DNA of 64,000 nt from positions 372,001 through 436,000 of the forward strand of contig NC_015581.1 in the NCBI RefSeq assembly GCF_000214825.1, in the 5' to 3' direction. This DNA comes from Thiomicrospira cyclica ALM1. Lineage in GTDB: Bacteria; Pseudomonadota; Gammaproteobacteria; Thiomicrospirales; Thiomicrospiraceae. The notes under the pieces are model-generated. The model saw nothing but the letters and a program-made list of their open reading frames with translations, searched no databases and was not told the DNA's origin. How positions within the stretch are numbered: the first letter of the stretch is position 1; each line of letters begins with the position of its first letter. Shown here one piece after another: positions 37,655 to 46,248 of this stretch. The translations under genes and the position numbers were made by a program.

Positions 37655-37717
37655 GTGTTTGGCCTCGTATGCGGCTTATTCGGCGCTAGAAATTTAAATT
37701 TATTTTAACAGGTTTCG

Positions 37718-38761
37718 CTAGTGTTGGCGTAATGCTGATGTTAAAGCTGGACTAATGATTAATTGATTTTGTTGGTCAATTAGTAAGTAGTGGGTCAGTG
37801 CAAATTCGTTAACTAATGCTTGCCAACCGGTGGGTCCTGCAATCACGAGTGCTGTAGCGAGGCTGTCAGCTATAACTGGGTCTGGGTGCCAAACACTCGC
37901 CGATGCGAAGCTGTTTGCAGGCTCAGCCGTGTTAGGGTTAAGCAAGTGGCTAAAGCGTTGGTCATCCCACTCAAAATAGCGTTGATAGGTGCCAGAGGTG
38001 AAAAGCGCTAAATTGGGCGGTAGGGTTAAACTCGCAATAGCTTGATTGGGCTGTTTAGGATTGCGGACCTGAATGGTCCAGAACTGGGTGTCGGTTTCGT
38101 TGAGGCTAAAACTGCCAATATCACCACCGAGATTAATAAGGGCGCTTGGTATTTGGTGTTCTTCTAAAATTGACCAGGCCTGCTGAACGGCGAGTCCTTT
38201 TAAGTTGCCACCAAAGTCAAGGCGAACTTGGTTGTTGTGGCTGTGCAGTTGTTGCTCGTGAAAATAGAGGTCGGCAATCGAGGGGCGCTGGTCTAACCAG
38301 GCCTGGCGCTCGGTCTGACTGGGTGGTGGCCCTTGCCAGTCACGACCATGAAAGCCCCACAGCGCGATTAAACCGCCAATACCAGGGTCAAAAAGATACT
38401 GGGTGCGGGCGCTGAGTTGCTGAGTTTGTTGGATAAAGGTTTGAATGTCGGCGGGTATTGCAATGGCTTGGTCGTGAGCAATTGCTTGGTTAATTTGATA
38501 CACCCAGCCGTGGGGTTCCCAGGCATGCCAGGCCTGATGCATGGTTAAAAAATGTTGTTCAATCGCATGAATCGCCGCTTGGGCTTGTGGTGCTGGCGTG
38601 TCATAAATATGCACCGTCACTTCGGTGCCAAATACATAGAAGGTTTGCTGAATGCTCGGGTTGGGTTGTTGGCAAGCTGATAACATAAGCAGGCCTGCTA
38701 GTAACAAGCCGACCAGTCTGTGCTTAGTTAGATAAGGGGTTAATCGAGTGGTTAGCGGCAT
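37718..38761 (-). CDS. apbE: FAD:protein FMN transferase (ApbE), lipoprotein
   Basis: ApbE attaches FMN to Thr/Ser of exported flavoproteins such as Nqr or Rnf subunits. A signal peptide with lipobox L-M-L-S-A-C marks it as a periplasmic lipoprotein. Motifs: F-G-T-E-V-T-V-H-I-Y, D-P-G-I-G-G-L-I-A-L-W-G and D-F-G-G-N-L-K-G-L-A. I chose the ATG at 38761, 4 nt after the gshB stop; the frame also allows a TTG at 38788. Four CAGGCCTG copies lie in it. It occupies the place where pseudomonads have tonB between gshB and algH. Confidence 0.93.
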   Translation of the reverse strand: MPLTTRLTPYLTKHRLVGLLLAGLLMLSACQQPNPSIQQTFYVFGTEVTVHIYDTPAPQAQAAIHAIEQHFLTMHQAWHAWEPHGWVYQINQAIAHDQAIAIPADIQTFIQQTQQLSARTQYLFDPGIGGLIALWGFHGRDWQGPPPSQTERQAWLDQRPSIADLYFHEQQLHSHNNQVRLDFGGNLKGLAVQQAWSILEEHQIPSALINLGGDIGSFSLNETDTQFWTIQVRNPKQPNQAIASLTLPPNLALFTSGTYQRYFEWDDQRFSHLLNPNTAEPANSFASASVWHPDPVIADSLATALVIAGPTGWQALVNEFALTHYLLIDQQNQLIISPALTSALRQH

Positions 38762-38765
38762 GAGT

Positions 38766-39734
38766 TTAATCGCGTGATTGTTCTTCAACCGCCAGCTCTA
38801 GGCGCCGCATCAGTTGATCGGCTATATTGAGTCCGAAGTGCGCATCCAGTTCTCGAATACAGGTGGGGCTGGTCACATTGATTTCAGTAATATAATCGCC
38901 AATCACATCCAGCCCGACAAACCACAAACCTCTGGCTTTGAGGGTAGGGGCAATACGCGCGCACAGCGCTTTATCACGGACACTGAGCGGTTGACCAACA
39001 CCGCACCCACCGGCGGCTAGGTTGCCACGATTTTCGCCCGCCAAAGGGATGCGTGCTAGGGCATAGGGCACCGGTTCGCCATCAATTAACAAGATGCGTT
39101 TATCGCCTTGGGCAATTGCGGGTAAAAACCTTTGAACCATGATTAAATGCCGCCCATGGTCAGTGAGGTTTTCGATAATCACATTCAGATTAGGATCGCC
39201 CTGTTTAACCCGAAAAATCGAAGCACCACCCATCGCATCCAGTGGTTTAAAAATAGTGTCTTTATGCGCGTCAACAAAGGCTTTCAGTTGTTCGGCTTTG
39301 GCGCTAACCAGGGTGTCGGTCATGCAATCACTAAACCAGGTCGCAAACAGTTTTTCATTGGCATCACGCAGACTTTGCGGTTTGTTGACCACCAGTACGC
39401 CTTGGCGTTCGGCCATTTCCAGAATTTGGGTGCAATAGAGATAGTCTTGGTTAAAAGGTGGATCTTGGCGAATCAAAATAATATCTAAGTCGGCCAGTGG
39501 GCGCTGCTGTTTATTGGCGAGTGCAAAATAATTGGGGTCATCAGGGGTTTCCCAGACCTTAATCAATTGCATCTGCGCTTGTGCGGTGCCTTGCGTTAGG
39601 TAAAGGTCGTTCGGGTTCATATAAAACAGCTCGTAGCCACGCGCTTGTGCGGCCAGTAGCATCGCAAATGAGCTGTCTTTATAGGGTTTGATCTGTTCGA
39701 TCGGATCCATGACGATCCCGAGCTTTAGTGCCAT
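38766..39734 (-). CDS. gshB: Glutathione synthetase
   Basis: This 322-residue ATP-grasp ligase adds Gly to gamma-glutamylcysteine. M-D-P-I-E-Q-I-K-P-Y-K-D-S-S is the signature N-terminus. F-K-P-L-D-A-M-G-G-A-S-I-F, A-G-G-C-G-V-G-Q and I-T-E-I-N-V-T-S-P-T-C-I-R-E are the ATP and Mg sites. It heads the eight-gene leftward cluster. Its glutathione can be broken down by the ggt product in the periplasm. Confidence 0.97.
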   Translation of the reverse strand: MALKLGIVMDPIEQIKPYKDSSFAMLLAAQARGYELFYMNPNDLYLTQGTAQAQMQLIKVWETPDDPNYFALANKQQRPLADLDIILIRQDPPFNQDYLYCTQILEMAERQGVLVVNKPQSLRDANEKLFATWFSDCMTDTLVSAKAEQLKAFVDAHKDTIFKPLDAMGGASIFRVKQGDPNLNVIIENLTDHGRHLIMVQRFLPAIAQGDKRILLIDGEPVPYALARIPLAGENRGNLAAGGCGVGQPLSVRDKALCARIAPTLKARGLWFVGLDVIGDYITEINVTSPTCIRELDAHFGLNIADQLMRRLELAVEEQSRD

Positions 39735-39864
39735 CTGTTATCCTTTTCGCAGAAGTTTATCGCGTTAGTATCAATCAATCTATTATAGGGTAACTACGGA
39801 ATGGAAGGGATGGGCTTTTAATGCTTTAATTTGGTGCGGTTAGGATTATTTTGGTGTTTGTTTT

Positions 39865-39893
39865 TTGATCAAGTCTCGATTTTTTTATCTAAT
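39865..39893 (+). promoter_or_regulatory. Candidate sigma-70 promoter for the ATP-grasp/alpha-E operon
   Basis: TTGATC (39865-39870) and TCTAAT (39888-39893) are separated by 17 nt and lie about 85 nt before the ATG at 39977. The surrounding 39735-39976 region is AT-rich and gene-free, and must also contain the divergent gshB promoter. Confidence 0.45.
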
Positions 39894-39976
39894 TATATGT
39901 TTTTTATATTTATATATAAGTATGGCATTTAATGTGTTTAAATTTTGTTAAATATAACAAACATGAGGATGTAAAG

Positions 39977-41425
39977 ATGCTGTCGGCTTATAACCCCGCC
40001 TTTTATGATGAGTCTATGCTATCAGAAACCGAGCCTCGTGCCGGTTCTGCCGATTTGGTTAAAAATCTCAACGCACTAACCACTCAGCAATTACAAGGCT
40101 TGCAAGCTTTGGCGGATGCCACCATTGCGAAAATGGGTGTGTCCTTTACGGTTTATAGTGATGAAGGCAATATTGATCGTGCTTGGCCCTTTGATATTTG
40201 GCCGCGGGTTATCGGAGCCAGCGAGTGGGCTTCGGTGGCAGCAGGCCTGCAACAACGATTACGCGCGCTTAATTGTTTTATTGATGATGTGTACAACGAG
40301 CAAAAAATTTTTAAAGCGGGTATTGTGCCTGCCGATATTGTGCTCAGTTCACGTAACTTTAGACCAGAGTGCGTTGGTATGCGTCCTAAGCATGGCGCTT
40401 GGTCTAATATTTGTGGCAGTGATTTGGTCCGAGACGCGAAAGGGCAGTTTTATGTGCTAGAAGATAATTTGCGCGTGCCATCCGGCGTATCTTATATGCT
40501 CGAAAATCGAGCGGTCATGAAGCAGGTGCTTCCTGAGTTATTTGAGCACAGCATGATTGCACCGGTCGGCGATTATCCCAATAAATTGTTGTCAATGCTC
40601 AATTCACTAAACCCTAATGATTCGGTGCTGGCCGAGGTAGTCGTGCTGACGCCGGGTATTTTCAATGCGGCCTATTACGAACACGCCTTCCTGGCGCATG
40701 AAATGGGTGCGGAATTAGTGGAAGGCGGCGATTTGGTGGTTGGTGATGACGACTATGTCTACATGCGCAATATTGAAGGATTAAAACGCGTTGATGTGAT
40801 TTATCGTCGTATTGATGATGAGTTTTTAGACCCCGAGGTCTTTCGACCAGATTCAACCCTAGGTGTGCCCGGTTTAATGCGGTCCTGGCGCGCTGGCAAA
40901 GTGGCAATTGCCAATGCACCGGGTTGCGGTGTTGCAGATGATAAGGTGGTTTATGCCTATGTGCCGGCGATGATTGAATTTTATTTAAACGAGCAACCCT
41001 TGGTGCCTAATGTGCCCACCTACTTATGCCGCAACGACGATGATCAATCCTTTGTGTTGGCGAATATTGAACAGTTAGTGGTTAAGCCGGCTAACGAATC
41101 GGGCGGATATGGGATGTTGGTGGGGCCGCATGCCAGTGCCGAGCAATGTGATGCTTTCCGTCAATTAATTAAAAACGATCCACGCAACTATATTGCGCAA
41201 CCCACCTTGCAACTTTCGGTAGTACCAACCTTAACATCGAAAGGCATTGCGCAACGACACGTTGATTTAAGACCCTTTATTTTGCAGGGTGCGGATACCT
41301 ATGTAACACCAGGTGGTTTAACCCGTGTTGCTTTGGTTGAAGGTTCGTTGGTGGTCAATTCGTCACAAGGTGGTGGTAGTAAAGATACCTGGATTGTGGA
41401 TTTGGAGGTGGATGATGTTATCTAG
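39977..41425 (+). CDS. Circularly permuted type 2 ATP-grasp protein
   Basis: This roughly 482-residue protein of the COG2308 family has N-terminal S-A-Y-N-P-A-F-Y-D-E, W-P-F-D-I-W-P-R, L-E-D-N-L-R-V-P-S-G-V-S-Y and C-terminal V-V-K-P-A-N-E-S-G-G-Y-G-M, all family signatures. Such proteins are predicted ATP-dependent carboxylate-amine ligases making an unknown peptide or tag. The ATG at 39977 has GAGG 8 nt upstream; the frame upstream to 39932 lacks one. It overlaps the alpha-E gene by 11 nt. Confidence 0.92.
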   Translation: MLSAYNPAFYDESMLSETEPRAGSADLVKNLNALTTQQLQGLQALADATIAKMGVSFTVYSDEGNIDRAWPFDIWPRVIGASEWASVAAGLQQRLRALNCFIDDVYNEQKIFKAGIVPADIVLSSRNFRPECVGMRPKHGAWSNICGSDLVRDAKGQFYVLEDNLRVPSGVSYMLENRAVMKQVLPELFEHSMIAPVGDYPNKLLSMLNSLNPNDSVLAEVVVLTPGIFNAAYYEHAFLAHEMGAELVEGGDLVVGDDDYVYMRNIEGLKRVDVIYRRIDDEFLDPEVFRPDSTLGVPGLMRSWRAGKVAIANAPGCGVADDKVVYAYVPAMIEFYLNEQPLVPNVPTYLCRNDDDQSFVLANIEQLVVKPANESGGYGMLVGPHASAEQCDAFRQLIKNDPRNYIAQPTLQLSVVPTLTSKGIAQRHVDLRPFILQGADTYVTPGGLTRVALVEGSLVVNSSQGGGSKDTWIVDLEVDDVI

Positions 41426-42359
41426 AGTCGCAGAGCGCGTGTATTGGGTGTCGCGTTATATTGAGCGCGTGGAGAACAGCGCGCGGATGATTTTGGTGCA
41501 TTCAAACTTAATGTACGACTTACCTAAAAAGATTGATATTAGTTGGTATCGTTTGATTGAATTGGTCAGCGCTGAAGATTTGTTTGATGAGCTCTATGGG
41601 ACGAAAACCGAAAAGAATGTGATGGCGATGTTGATTAGTGATGCACGCAATCCAGCATCATTGTTATCATCACTGCGTTCAGCACGGGAAAATATTCGCA
41701 CCACGCGCGATATTTTGCCGAAAGAAACTTGGAATATGATTAATCAACTGCATCTCCTGCTGGCTTCACGGGAAAGTGACCTGAGTTCAAGGGCCAAACG
41801 CAATGATTTAATGGAGGAAGTGATACGCTCCTGCCAAGCGATCACGGGGATGTTTGCAGGCACTTTAAGTCAAAATGAAACTTTTTCATTTTTAATGCTA
41901 GGGCGCAATTTAGAGCGGGCGGATATGACATCACGCCTGTTGGATGAAGGCGGATTTTTCTTAGGCCAGCAAAAACATCTTGAGCAGGTGCAAGCCCATG
42001 AGAATGTATTATGGGCAAATGTGTTACGTTCGGTGAGTGGTTATTTAATGTATCGCCAACATGTGCAAACCCAGATTAATGGTGAAGATGTGGTGCGTTT
42101 TCTGTTGAATGATCGTCAGTTTCCACGCTCAGTGACTCAGTGTTTGCAGACGATTGAGCAGGTGGTTCAGCAATTGCCTGATAATGACGTGGTAAAGCAG
42201 CAAGTTGCGTCTTTACGAGTATATCTACAAGATTGGCGTAACTTTGAGGCCGGATCAGAGGAGCTTCATGGTTATTTAGATCGGTTGCAAAAGCATTTGA
42301 TGTCGCTCAATAATGCGGTCTACCAGGCCTGGTTTTTACATAAACTAGCCGCGGCTTAA
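41415..42359 (+). CDS. Alpha-E domain protein
   Basis: This 314-residue, almost all-helical COG2307 protein starts M-L-S-R-V-A-E-R-V-Y-W-V-S-R-Y-I-E-R, diagnostic of the alpha-E family that accompanies circularly permuted ATP-grasp proteins. The function is unknown; a scaffold or partner of the ligase is inferred. The ATG at 41415 has GGAGG 6 nt upstream (41404-41408). The next gene, a metallopeptidase, starts 35 nt downstream. Confidence 0.92.
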   Translation: MLSRVAERVYWVSRYIERVENSARMILVHSNLMYDLPKKIDISWYRLIELVSAEDLFDELYGTKTEKNVMAMLISDARNPASLLSSLRSARENIRTTRDILPKETWNMINQLHLLLASRESDLSSRAKRNDLMEEVIRSCQAITGMFAGTLSQNETFSFLMLGRNLERADMTSRLLDEGGFFLGQQKHLEQVQAHENVLWANVLRSVSGYLMYRQHVQTQINGEDVVRFLLNDRQFPRSVTQCLQTIEQVVQQLPDNDVVKQQVASLRVYLQDWRNFEAGSEELHGYLDRLQKHLMSLNNAVYQAWFLHKLAAA

Positions 42360-42394
42360 AAAGTTGCCAGGTTTAAAGAATATAAAGGACGAGG

Positions 42395-43438
42395 ATGCAG
42401 CGATTCTATTGTAATTGTGGGCAGGAGGTTTATTTTGCTGATACTCATTGTATCGCCTGTGGCAAGGAGCTGGGTTTTGATCCTGTGCAGCGTCATTTAT
42501 ATTGTGGTCGTCGTGATGGACATGTATTTGTTGCAGAGCTTCCAAATGGCTCAGAAAAACGTTTTAAAGTCTGTGATAATCATCACGAACCTGTGCGTTG
42601 TAATTGGTTGTTGGCAGAAGATGATCCGCACCATCAATGTATTTCATGTCGGACTACAAACATCATTCCAGATCAATATCAACCGAAAAACCCTCAGCGC
42701 TGGCGCCGTTTGGAAGAGGCCAAACGCCGATTATTTGATACTTTAATTAGTTTAGGACTGGATGTCCGAGGTGCGCCAGATAGAGTAAACGGTTTACGGT
42801 TTGATTTTTTAGAGGATCAGCGCAGTAATCCCTATGTTGATATAGAGTTTGTGTTAACAGGACACAGTCATGGTTTGATTACGCTTAATGCCGCAGAAGC
42901 CGATGAGGGCTTTTTGCACACCATGAAAGAGCAAATGAATGAACCCTATCGAAGTTTATTGGGGCATTTCAGGCATGAGGTAGGGCATTATTACTGGGAA
43001 CGTTTGCTTAGGTCCGAAAGTTTAGTTCAGTTTCGTCGGGTGTTTGGTGACGAACGCTTTGATTATGGCCAGGCTTTACGCAGTTATTATCAATACGGCC
43101 CGCAACGTAATTGGGAGGTGAGCTTTATTAGTGCTTATGCTAGCTCTCATCCTTTTGAAGACTGGGCGGAAACTTGGGCCCATTATTTGCATATTACCGA
43201 CACGCTTGAGACCGCTCGGGTCTATGGTTTGAGTAATTATGTGCAAAACCGACATGATTTTGAATTATGGGTCAATGAATGGTTGAAGGTGGTTAAAGTC
43301 ATGAATGCGTTGAATCGTAGTATGGGCTTAGCCGATCCTTATCCGTTTGTGTTAAGCCCAATTGTGATGAGCAAACTGAGGTTTATTGATGAATTGGTGG
43401 ATAGTCAAGCTCGTCACAATGATAAAAGTGGCCGTTAA
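42395..43438 (+). CDS. Zinc-binding metallopeptidase of the COG4307 family
   Basis: This 347-residue protein opens with a zinc ribbon (Y-C-N-C-G ... C-I-A-C-G, about residues 5-25) and two further Cys/His clusters. The metalloprotease motif H-F-R-H-E-V-G-H-Y-Y-W lies near residue 195, with a downstream Glu in E-D-W-A-E-T-W-A-H-Y. The family often accompanies ATP-grasp/alpha-E pairs, suggesting it cleaves the product or its carrier (inference). It ends in a 4-nt overlap with the convergent nnr gene. Confidence 0.88.
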   Translation: MQRFYCNCGQEVYFADTHCIACGKELGFDPVQRHLYCGRRDGHVFVAELPNGSEKRFKVCDNHHEPVRCNWLLAEDDPHHQCISCRTTNIIPDQYQPKNPQRWRRLEEAKRRLFDTLISLGLDVRGAPDRVNGLRFDFLEDQRSNPYVDIEFVLTGHSHGLITLNAAEADEGFLHTMKEQMNEPYRSLLGHFRHEVGHYYWERLLRSESLVQFRRVFGDERFDYGQALRSYYQYGPQRNWEVSFISAYASSHPFEDWAETWAHYLHITDTLETARVYGLSNYVQNRHDFELWVNEWLKVVKVMNALNRSMGLADPYPFVLSPIVMSKLRFIDELVDSQARHNDKSGR

Positions 43439-44868
43439 ATTAGCCAATGTTGCAACAAATCACTTGGTAAGTAGTGGGATTCACTGTCGCGTTTAGCAAG
43501 CTGGTCAGCGGTGTAGGCGTGGAGTGTTACGCCCATTTGTGCCGCAAGTGATAGCGAAATACCTTGAGCAACCAGGCCTGTTATTAGACCAGTTAGTATA
43601 TCGCCCATTCCGCCTTTAGCCATGCCACCATTGCCATAGTGGCAGAGTAATAGGTCTTGGCCATCATAAATTAGACTGCCACTGCCCTTAAGCACAATAA
43701 CCCCGCCATAGCGTTTCTGCAGTGCTTTGACGGCAGCAATGCGGTCTTGCTGAACTTGGGTAACTGACTGTTTAAGGAGTCGCGCCGCTTCTTTGGGGTG
43801 CGGGGTTAAGACCCATTTGTGATAGTGGAAAGGCCGTTGGGCTAAGCAATTTAAGGCGTCAGCGTCAATTATCAGTGATTTTTGGGTTTGGCAGGCCTGT
43901 TCAAATAGCCGCCAAGCCCAGTCGCTTTGACCGAGTCCGGGGCCGATTGCGATTACGCTGGCATCAGCTAATTGTTGAGTCAGTGCCGTGTCATGACTTA
44001 CCATTAATTCTGGTTGCATTTGGGTTAGAGGGATTTGATGTTCTGGGCGGCTAATCACTTTAACTAAGCCAGCGCCAGCACGTAAGCAGGCCTGGCTTGC
44101 TAAGGCAATAGCGCCCATCATGCCATAGTCGCCACCGATTAATAACGCCGTGCCATAGCTGCCTTTATGGCTGTTATGGCGACGTTTGGGTAGGTTAAAG
44201 TCATCAATGTCCGGTGTGATGGCTTCGGGTTGAAAAGTAGAAACGAGTGAAGGATCAAGATTTAAATCACACAGGTGAACTTGCCCGCAAACATCGCGAC
44301 CATCAAGTTGATAGTAACCTATTTTATGGCAAATAAATGCGGCGGTGTGACTGGCAGTAATCGTGTCTGGGTGTGCCTGACCTGTTGAACAATCTAAGCC
44401 TGATGGGCAATCAAGTGCTAGTACTGGTTTTTCGGCTAAATTAACCGCTTGAGTAATGAGGTTCCAGGGTTTACCTAGCGGGCGATTTAAACCAATCCCA
44501 AATAAAGCATCGACCACAAGGTCGGCTTCTAATAAAGCCTGTGCTGAAAAACTTTCTATCTTAATACCCTGTTCAATGACCTGTTTAGCGGCACGCTGAG
44601 AGAGGCGTGCTTTAGGTGGAGTTATTTGACACAAAGTTACCTGCCAACCAGCTTGATGCGCCCATTGGGCAAAAAGATAACCATCACCGCCATTTTTACC
44701 TGGACCAACTAAAATATAGCAGCGTTTGAATTCAGGCCAAAGACGTTCCGCCACTGACCAGGCCTGCTGGGCGGCAAGATTCATTAACTCCCAGCCATCA
44801 TCACCAAGCTGTTTTTGAGCCAGTTGGTCGATCGCATGGGTTTGATGTGGGCTAAACAGCGGTATCAT
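43435..44868 (-). CDS. nnr: Bifunctional NAD(P)H-hydrate epimerase/dehydratase
   Basis: The protein repairs hydrated NAD(P)H. The N-terminal epimerase (YjeF_N, about 1-210) has V-G-P-G-K-N-G-G-D-G-Y. The C-terminal ADP/ATP-dependent dehydratase has G-G-D-Y-G-M-M-G-A, V-L-K-G-S-G and G-N-G-G-M-A-K-G-G-M-G-D-I-L-T-G. The ATG at 44868 is preferred over an in-frame TTG at 44880. Four CAGGCCTG copies lie in it. No tsaE or amiB follows, unlike many gammaproteobacteria. Confidence 0.95.
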   Translation of the reverse strand: MIPLFSPHQTHAIDQLAQKQLGDDGWELMNLAAQQAWSVAERLWPEFKRCYILVGPGKNGGDGYLFAQWAHQAGWQVTLCQITPPKARLSQRAAKQVIEQGIKIESFSAQALLEADLVVDALFGIGLNRPLGKPWNLITQAVNLAEKPVLALDCPSGLDCSTGQAHPDTITASHTAAFICHKIGYYQLDGRDVCGQVHLCDLNLDPSLVSTFQPEAITPDIDDFNLPKRRHNSHKGSYGTALLIGGDYGMMGAIALASQACLRAGAGLVKVISRPEHQIPLTQMQPELMVSHDTALTQQLADASVIAIGPGLGQSDWAWRLFEQACQTQKSLIIDADALNCLAQRPFHYHKWVLTPHPKEAARLLKQSVTQVQQDRIAAVKALQKRYGGVIVLKGSGSLIYDGQDLLLCHYGNGGMAKGGMGDILTGLITGLVAQGISLSLAAQMGVTLHAYTADQLAKRDSESHYLPSDLLQHWLI

Positions 44869-44920
44869 AGTATTTCTCAAGGTGGCTGGTAGATTTGATT
44901 AAAGCATAGTTTTAGATATA

Positions 44921-44947
44921 AAAAAACCGGCGCTAGGCCGGTTTTTT
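44921..44947 (-). terminator. Rho-independent terminator after rpmG
   Basis: AAAAAACCGGC and GCCGGTTTTTT are perfect 11-nt arms around a GCTAG loop. The hairpin ends in a T run on either strand. It lies 23 nt past the rpmG stop and would end the rpmB-rpmG transcript. Confidence 0.92.
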
Positions 44948-44970
44948 AAACGAAAAAATTAAATAAAAGA

Positions 44971-45126
44971 TTATTTAATTTTCGCTTCCTTAAACATGAC
45001 GTGCTTACGAACCACTGGATCGTATTTTTTGATTTCAAACTTACCCGCCATGGTGCGTTTGTTTTTATCAGTGGTGTAGAAGTAACCTGTACCCGCTGAA
45101 GAAACTAGTTTAATTTTATCGCGCAT
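44971..45126 (-). CDS. rpmG: 50S ribosomal protein L33
   Basis: This 51-residue protein reads [14 protein letters not shown] and ends in V-M-F-K-E-A-K-I-K, a typical L33 of the Cys-free (zinc-independent) type. It starts 12 nt after the rpmB stop with a GGAGA-type ribosome binding site, in the standard rpmB-rpmG order. Confidence 0.97.
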   Translation of the reverse strand: MRDKIKLVSSAGTGYFYTTDKNKRTMAGKFEIKKYDPVVRKHVMFKEAKIK

Positions 45127-45138
45127 AACCGTCTCCTA

Positions 45139-45375
45139 TTAAACCTTCTCACCACGTGCGCGCATTTCTGCAAGCACTGACTCGATGCCGTTTTTATCGA
45201 TAGTACGCATAGCGGCAGGCGTTAAGCGTAGTTTTACAAAACGGTTTTCAGACTCAACCCAAAAACGGTGCGCTTGTAAATTTGGTAAAAAACGACGACG
45301 TGTTTTACGGTGAGAGTGGGAAACGTTATTACCGACCGCAGGGCGTTTTCCTGTGACTTGGCAAACTCTAGACAT
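45139..45375 (-). CDS. rpmB: 50S ribosomal protein L28
   Basis: This 78-residue L28 begins [11 protein letters not shown], with [14 protein letters not shown] and K-L-R-L-T-P-A. It binds 23S rRNA in the large subunit. It is transcribed from a clear promoter at about 45486-45514 with a leader of about 105 nt containing a hairpin. Confidence 0.98.
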   Translation of the reverse strand: MSRVCQVTGKRPAVGNNVSHSHRKTRRRFLPNLQAHRFWVESENRFVKLRLTPAAMRTIDKNGIESVLAEMRARGEKV

Positions 45376-45415
45376 TTCTCAATCCCCTAATCTTTAAAGA
45401 TTTTACACTAAATTA

Positions 45416-45437
45416 GAAGGCGCTAAATTGCGCTTTC
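45416..45437 (-). other. Hairpin in the rpmB 5' leader
   Basis: GAAAGCGC and GCGCCTTC (read on the minus strand) can pair with one mismatch around a six-base AATTTA loop, about 40 nt upstream of the rpmB ATG. It could be a regulatory structure for the ribosomal-protein mRNA. The role is unproven. Confidence 0.4.
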
Positions 45438-45485
45438 AAAAATTCTACATTGTGGTAAAAAAATACCCAAAAACAAGAATGACGC

Positions 45486-45514
45486 ATTATCCATAAATCG
45501 ACCTGGGATTGCAA
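45486..45514 (-). promoter_or_regulatory. rpmB-rpmG sigma-70 promoter
   Basis: On the minus strand, TTGCAA (45509-45514) and GATAAT (45486-45491) are separated by exactly 17 nt. The position between radC and rpmB and the strong consensus match fit a ribosomal-protein promoter. Confidence 0.75.
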
Positions 45515-45525
45515 GTGTTATTTGT

Positions 45526-46203
45526 TTATATCTCACCAGCCTGTGCCATGGAGTGCCAACGACCATGATCGCCGACAATAATATGGTCGAGAAGGCGGAC
45601 TTCTATTAGCGCTAAGGCCTCTTTAATAGTGCGAGTGATTTGGCGGTCAGCTTGGCTAGGTGTTGGTTTTCCAGATGGATGGTTGTGGGTAATAATCGCT
45701 GCTGCGGCATTGTGTTGCAAGGCCAATTTGACCAGTTCACGAGGGTGAACGCTAGCTTGGTTAACAGTCCCCCAAAATACGACATCGAAGGCGATCATTT
45801 GGTGCTGTTGATCGAGTAGCATCATGCCAAATTGTTCGCGTGGGCTGTGACCAATTTGTTGCATAAAGTAGTGCGCGCTCAGTTCGGGGGCGTTCATGGT
45901 GTCGCCCTTTTTTAGTCCGCTTTCAAAGTGACGCCGTGACATTTCGAGTACCGCACGTAATTGCGCATATTTAGCGAGCCCGAGTCCTTTGGCACGACAA
46001 AACAAATCCTGCTCTGCTTTGAGTAGGTTGTGCAGATCACCAAATTCATCGAGCAAATCTTGAGCGAGCGCGACTGCGCTTTTACCCTTTACACCTACAC
46101 GTAGAAAGATAGCCAGTAGTTCGGCATCAGATAAGCTGGCCGCACCAAAGGCAATGAGTTTTTCACGTGGCTGGTCGAAAGGATGCCATTCTCTAATGCC
46201 CAT
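45526..46203 (-). CDS. radC: RadC/JAMM-family DNA repair-associated protein
   Basis: This 225-residue protein has an N-terminal helix-hairpin-helix-like region and a C-terminal JAMM metalloprotease-like domain with [14 protein letters not shown] and the upstream Glu in V-H-P-R-E-L-V. The role in recombination or repair is debated. Its ribosome binding site (AGGAGGT) lies inside a perfect 15-bp hairpin, so translation may be controlled. metW lies upstream on the same strand. Confidence 0.94.
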   Translation of the reverse strand: MGIREWHPFDQPREKLIAFGAASLSDAELLAIFLRVGVKGKSAVALAQDLLDEFGDLHNLLKAEQDLFCRAKGLGLAKYAQLRAVLEMSRRHFESGLKKGDTMNAPELSAHYFMQQIGHSPREQFGMMLLDQQHQMIAFDVVFWGTVNQASVHPRELVKLALQHNAAAAIITHNHPSGKPTPSQADRQITRTIKEALALIEVRLLDHIIVGDHGRWHSMAQAGEI

Positions 46204-46206
46204 AGC

Positions 46207-46244
46207 ACCTCCTATAATAAGTAATTTTGCTTATTATAGGAGGT
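46207..46244 (-). promoter_or_regulatory. Perfect 15-bp hairpin sequestering the radC ribosome binding site
   Basis: Arms 46207-46221 and 46230-46244 are exact inverted repeats around an 8-nt loop, between the metW stop (46249) and the radC ATG (46203). In the minus-strand RNA the 3' arm contains AGGAGGT, the radC Shine-Dalgarno, 4 nt before the ATG. The stem contains TATAAT-like bases on one arm. No T run follows, so it is not a classical terminator. Confidence 0.8.
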
Positions 46245-46248
46245 TTGA

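Noticed and set aside
37058-37717. pyr attenuator upstream of pyrR
   Set aside because: The pyr genes overlap each other and I saw no leader peptide or paired hairpins before algH.
46207-46244. Ordinary terminator for metW
   Set aside because: The stem is not followed by a T run, and its 3' arm is the radC ribosome binding site.
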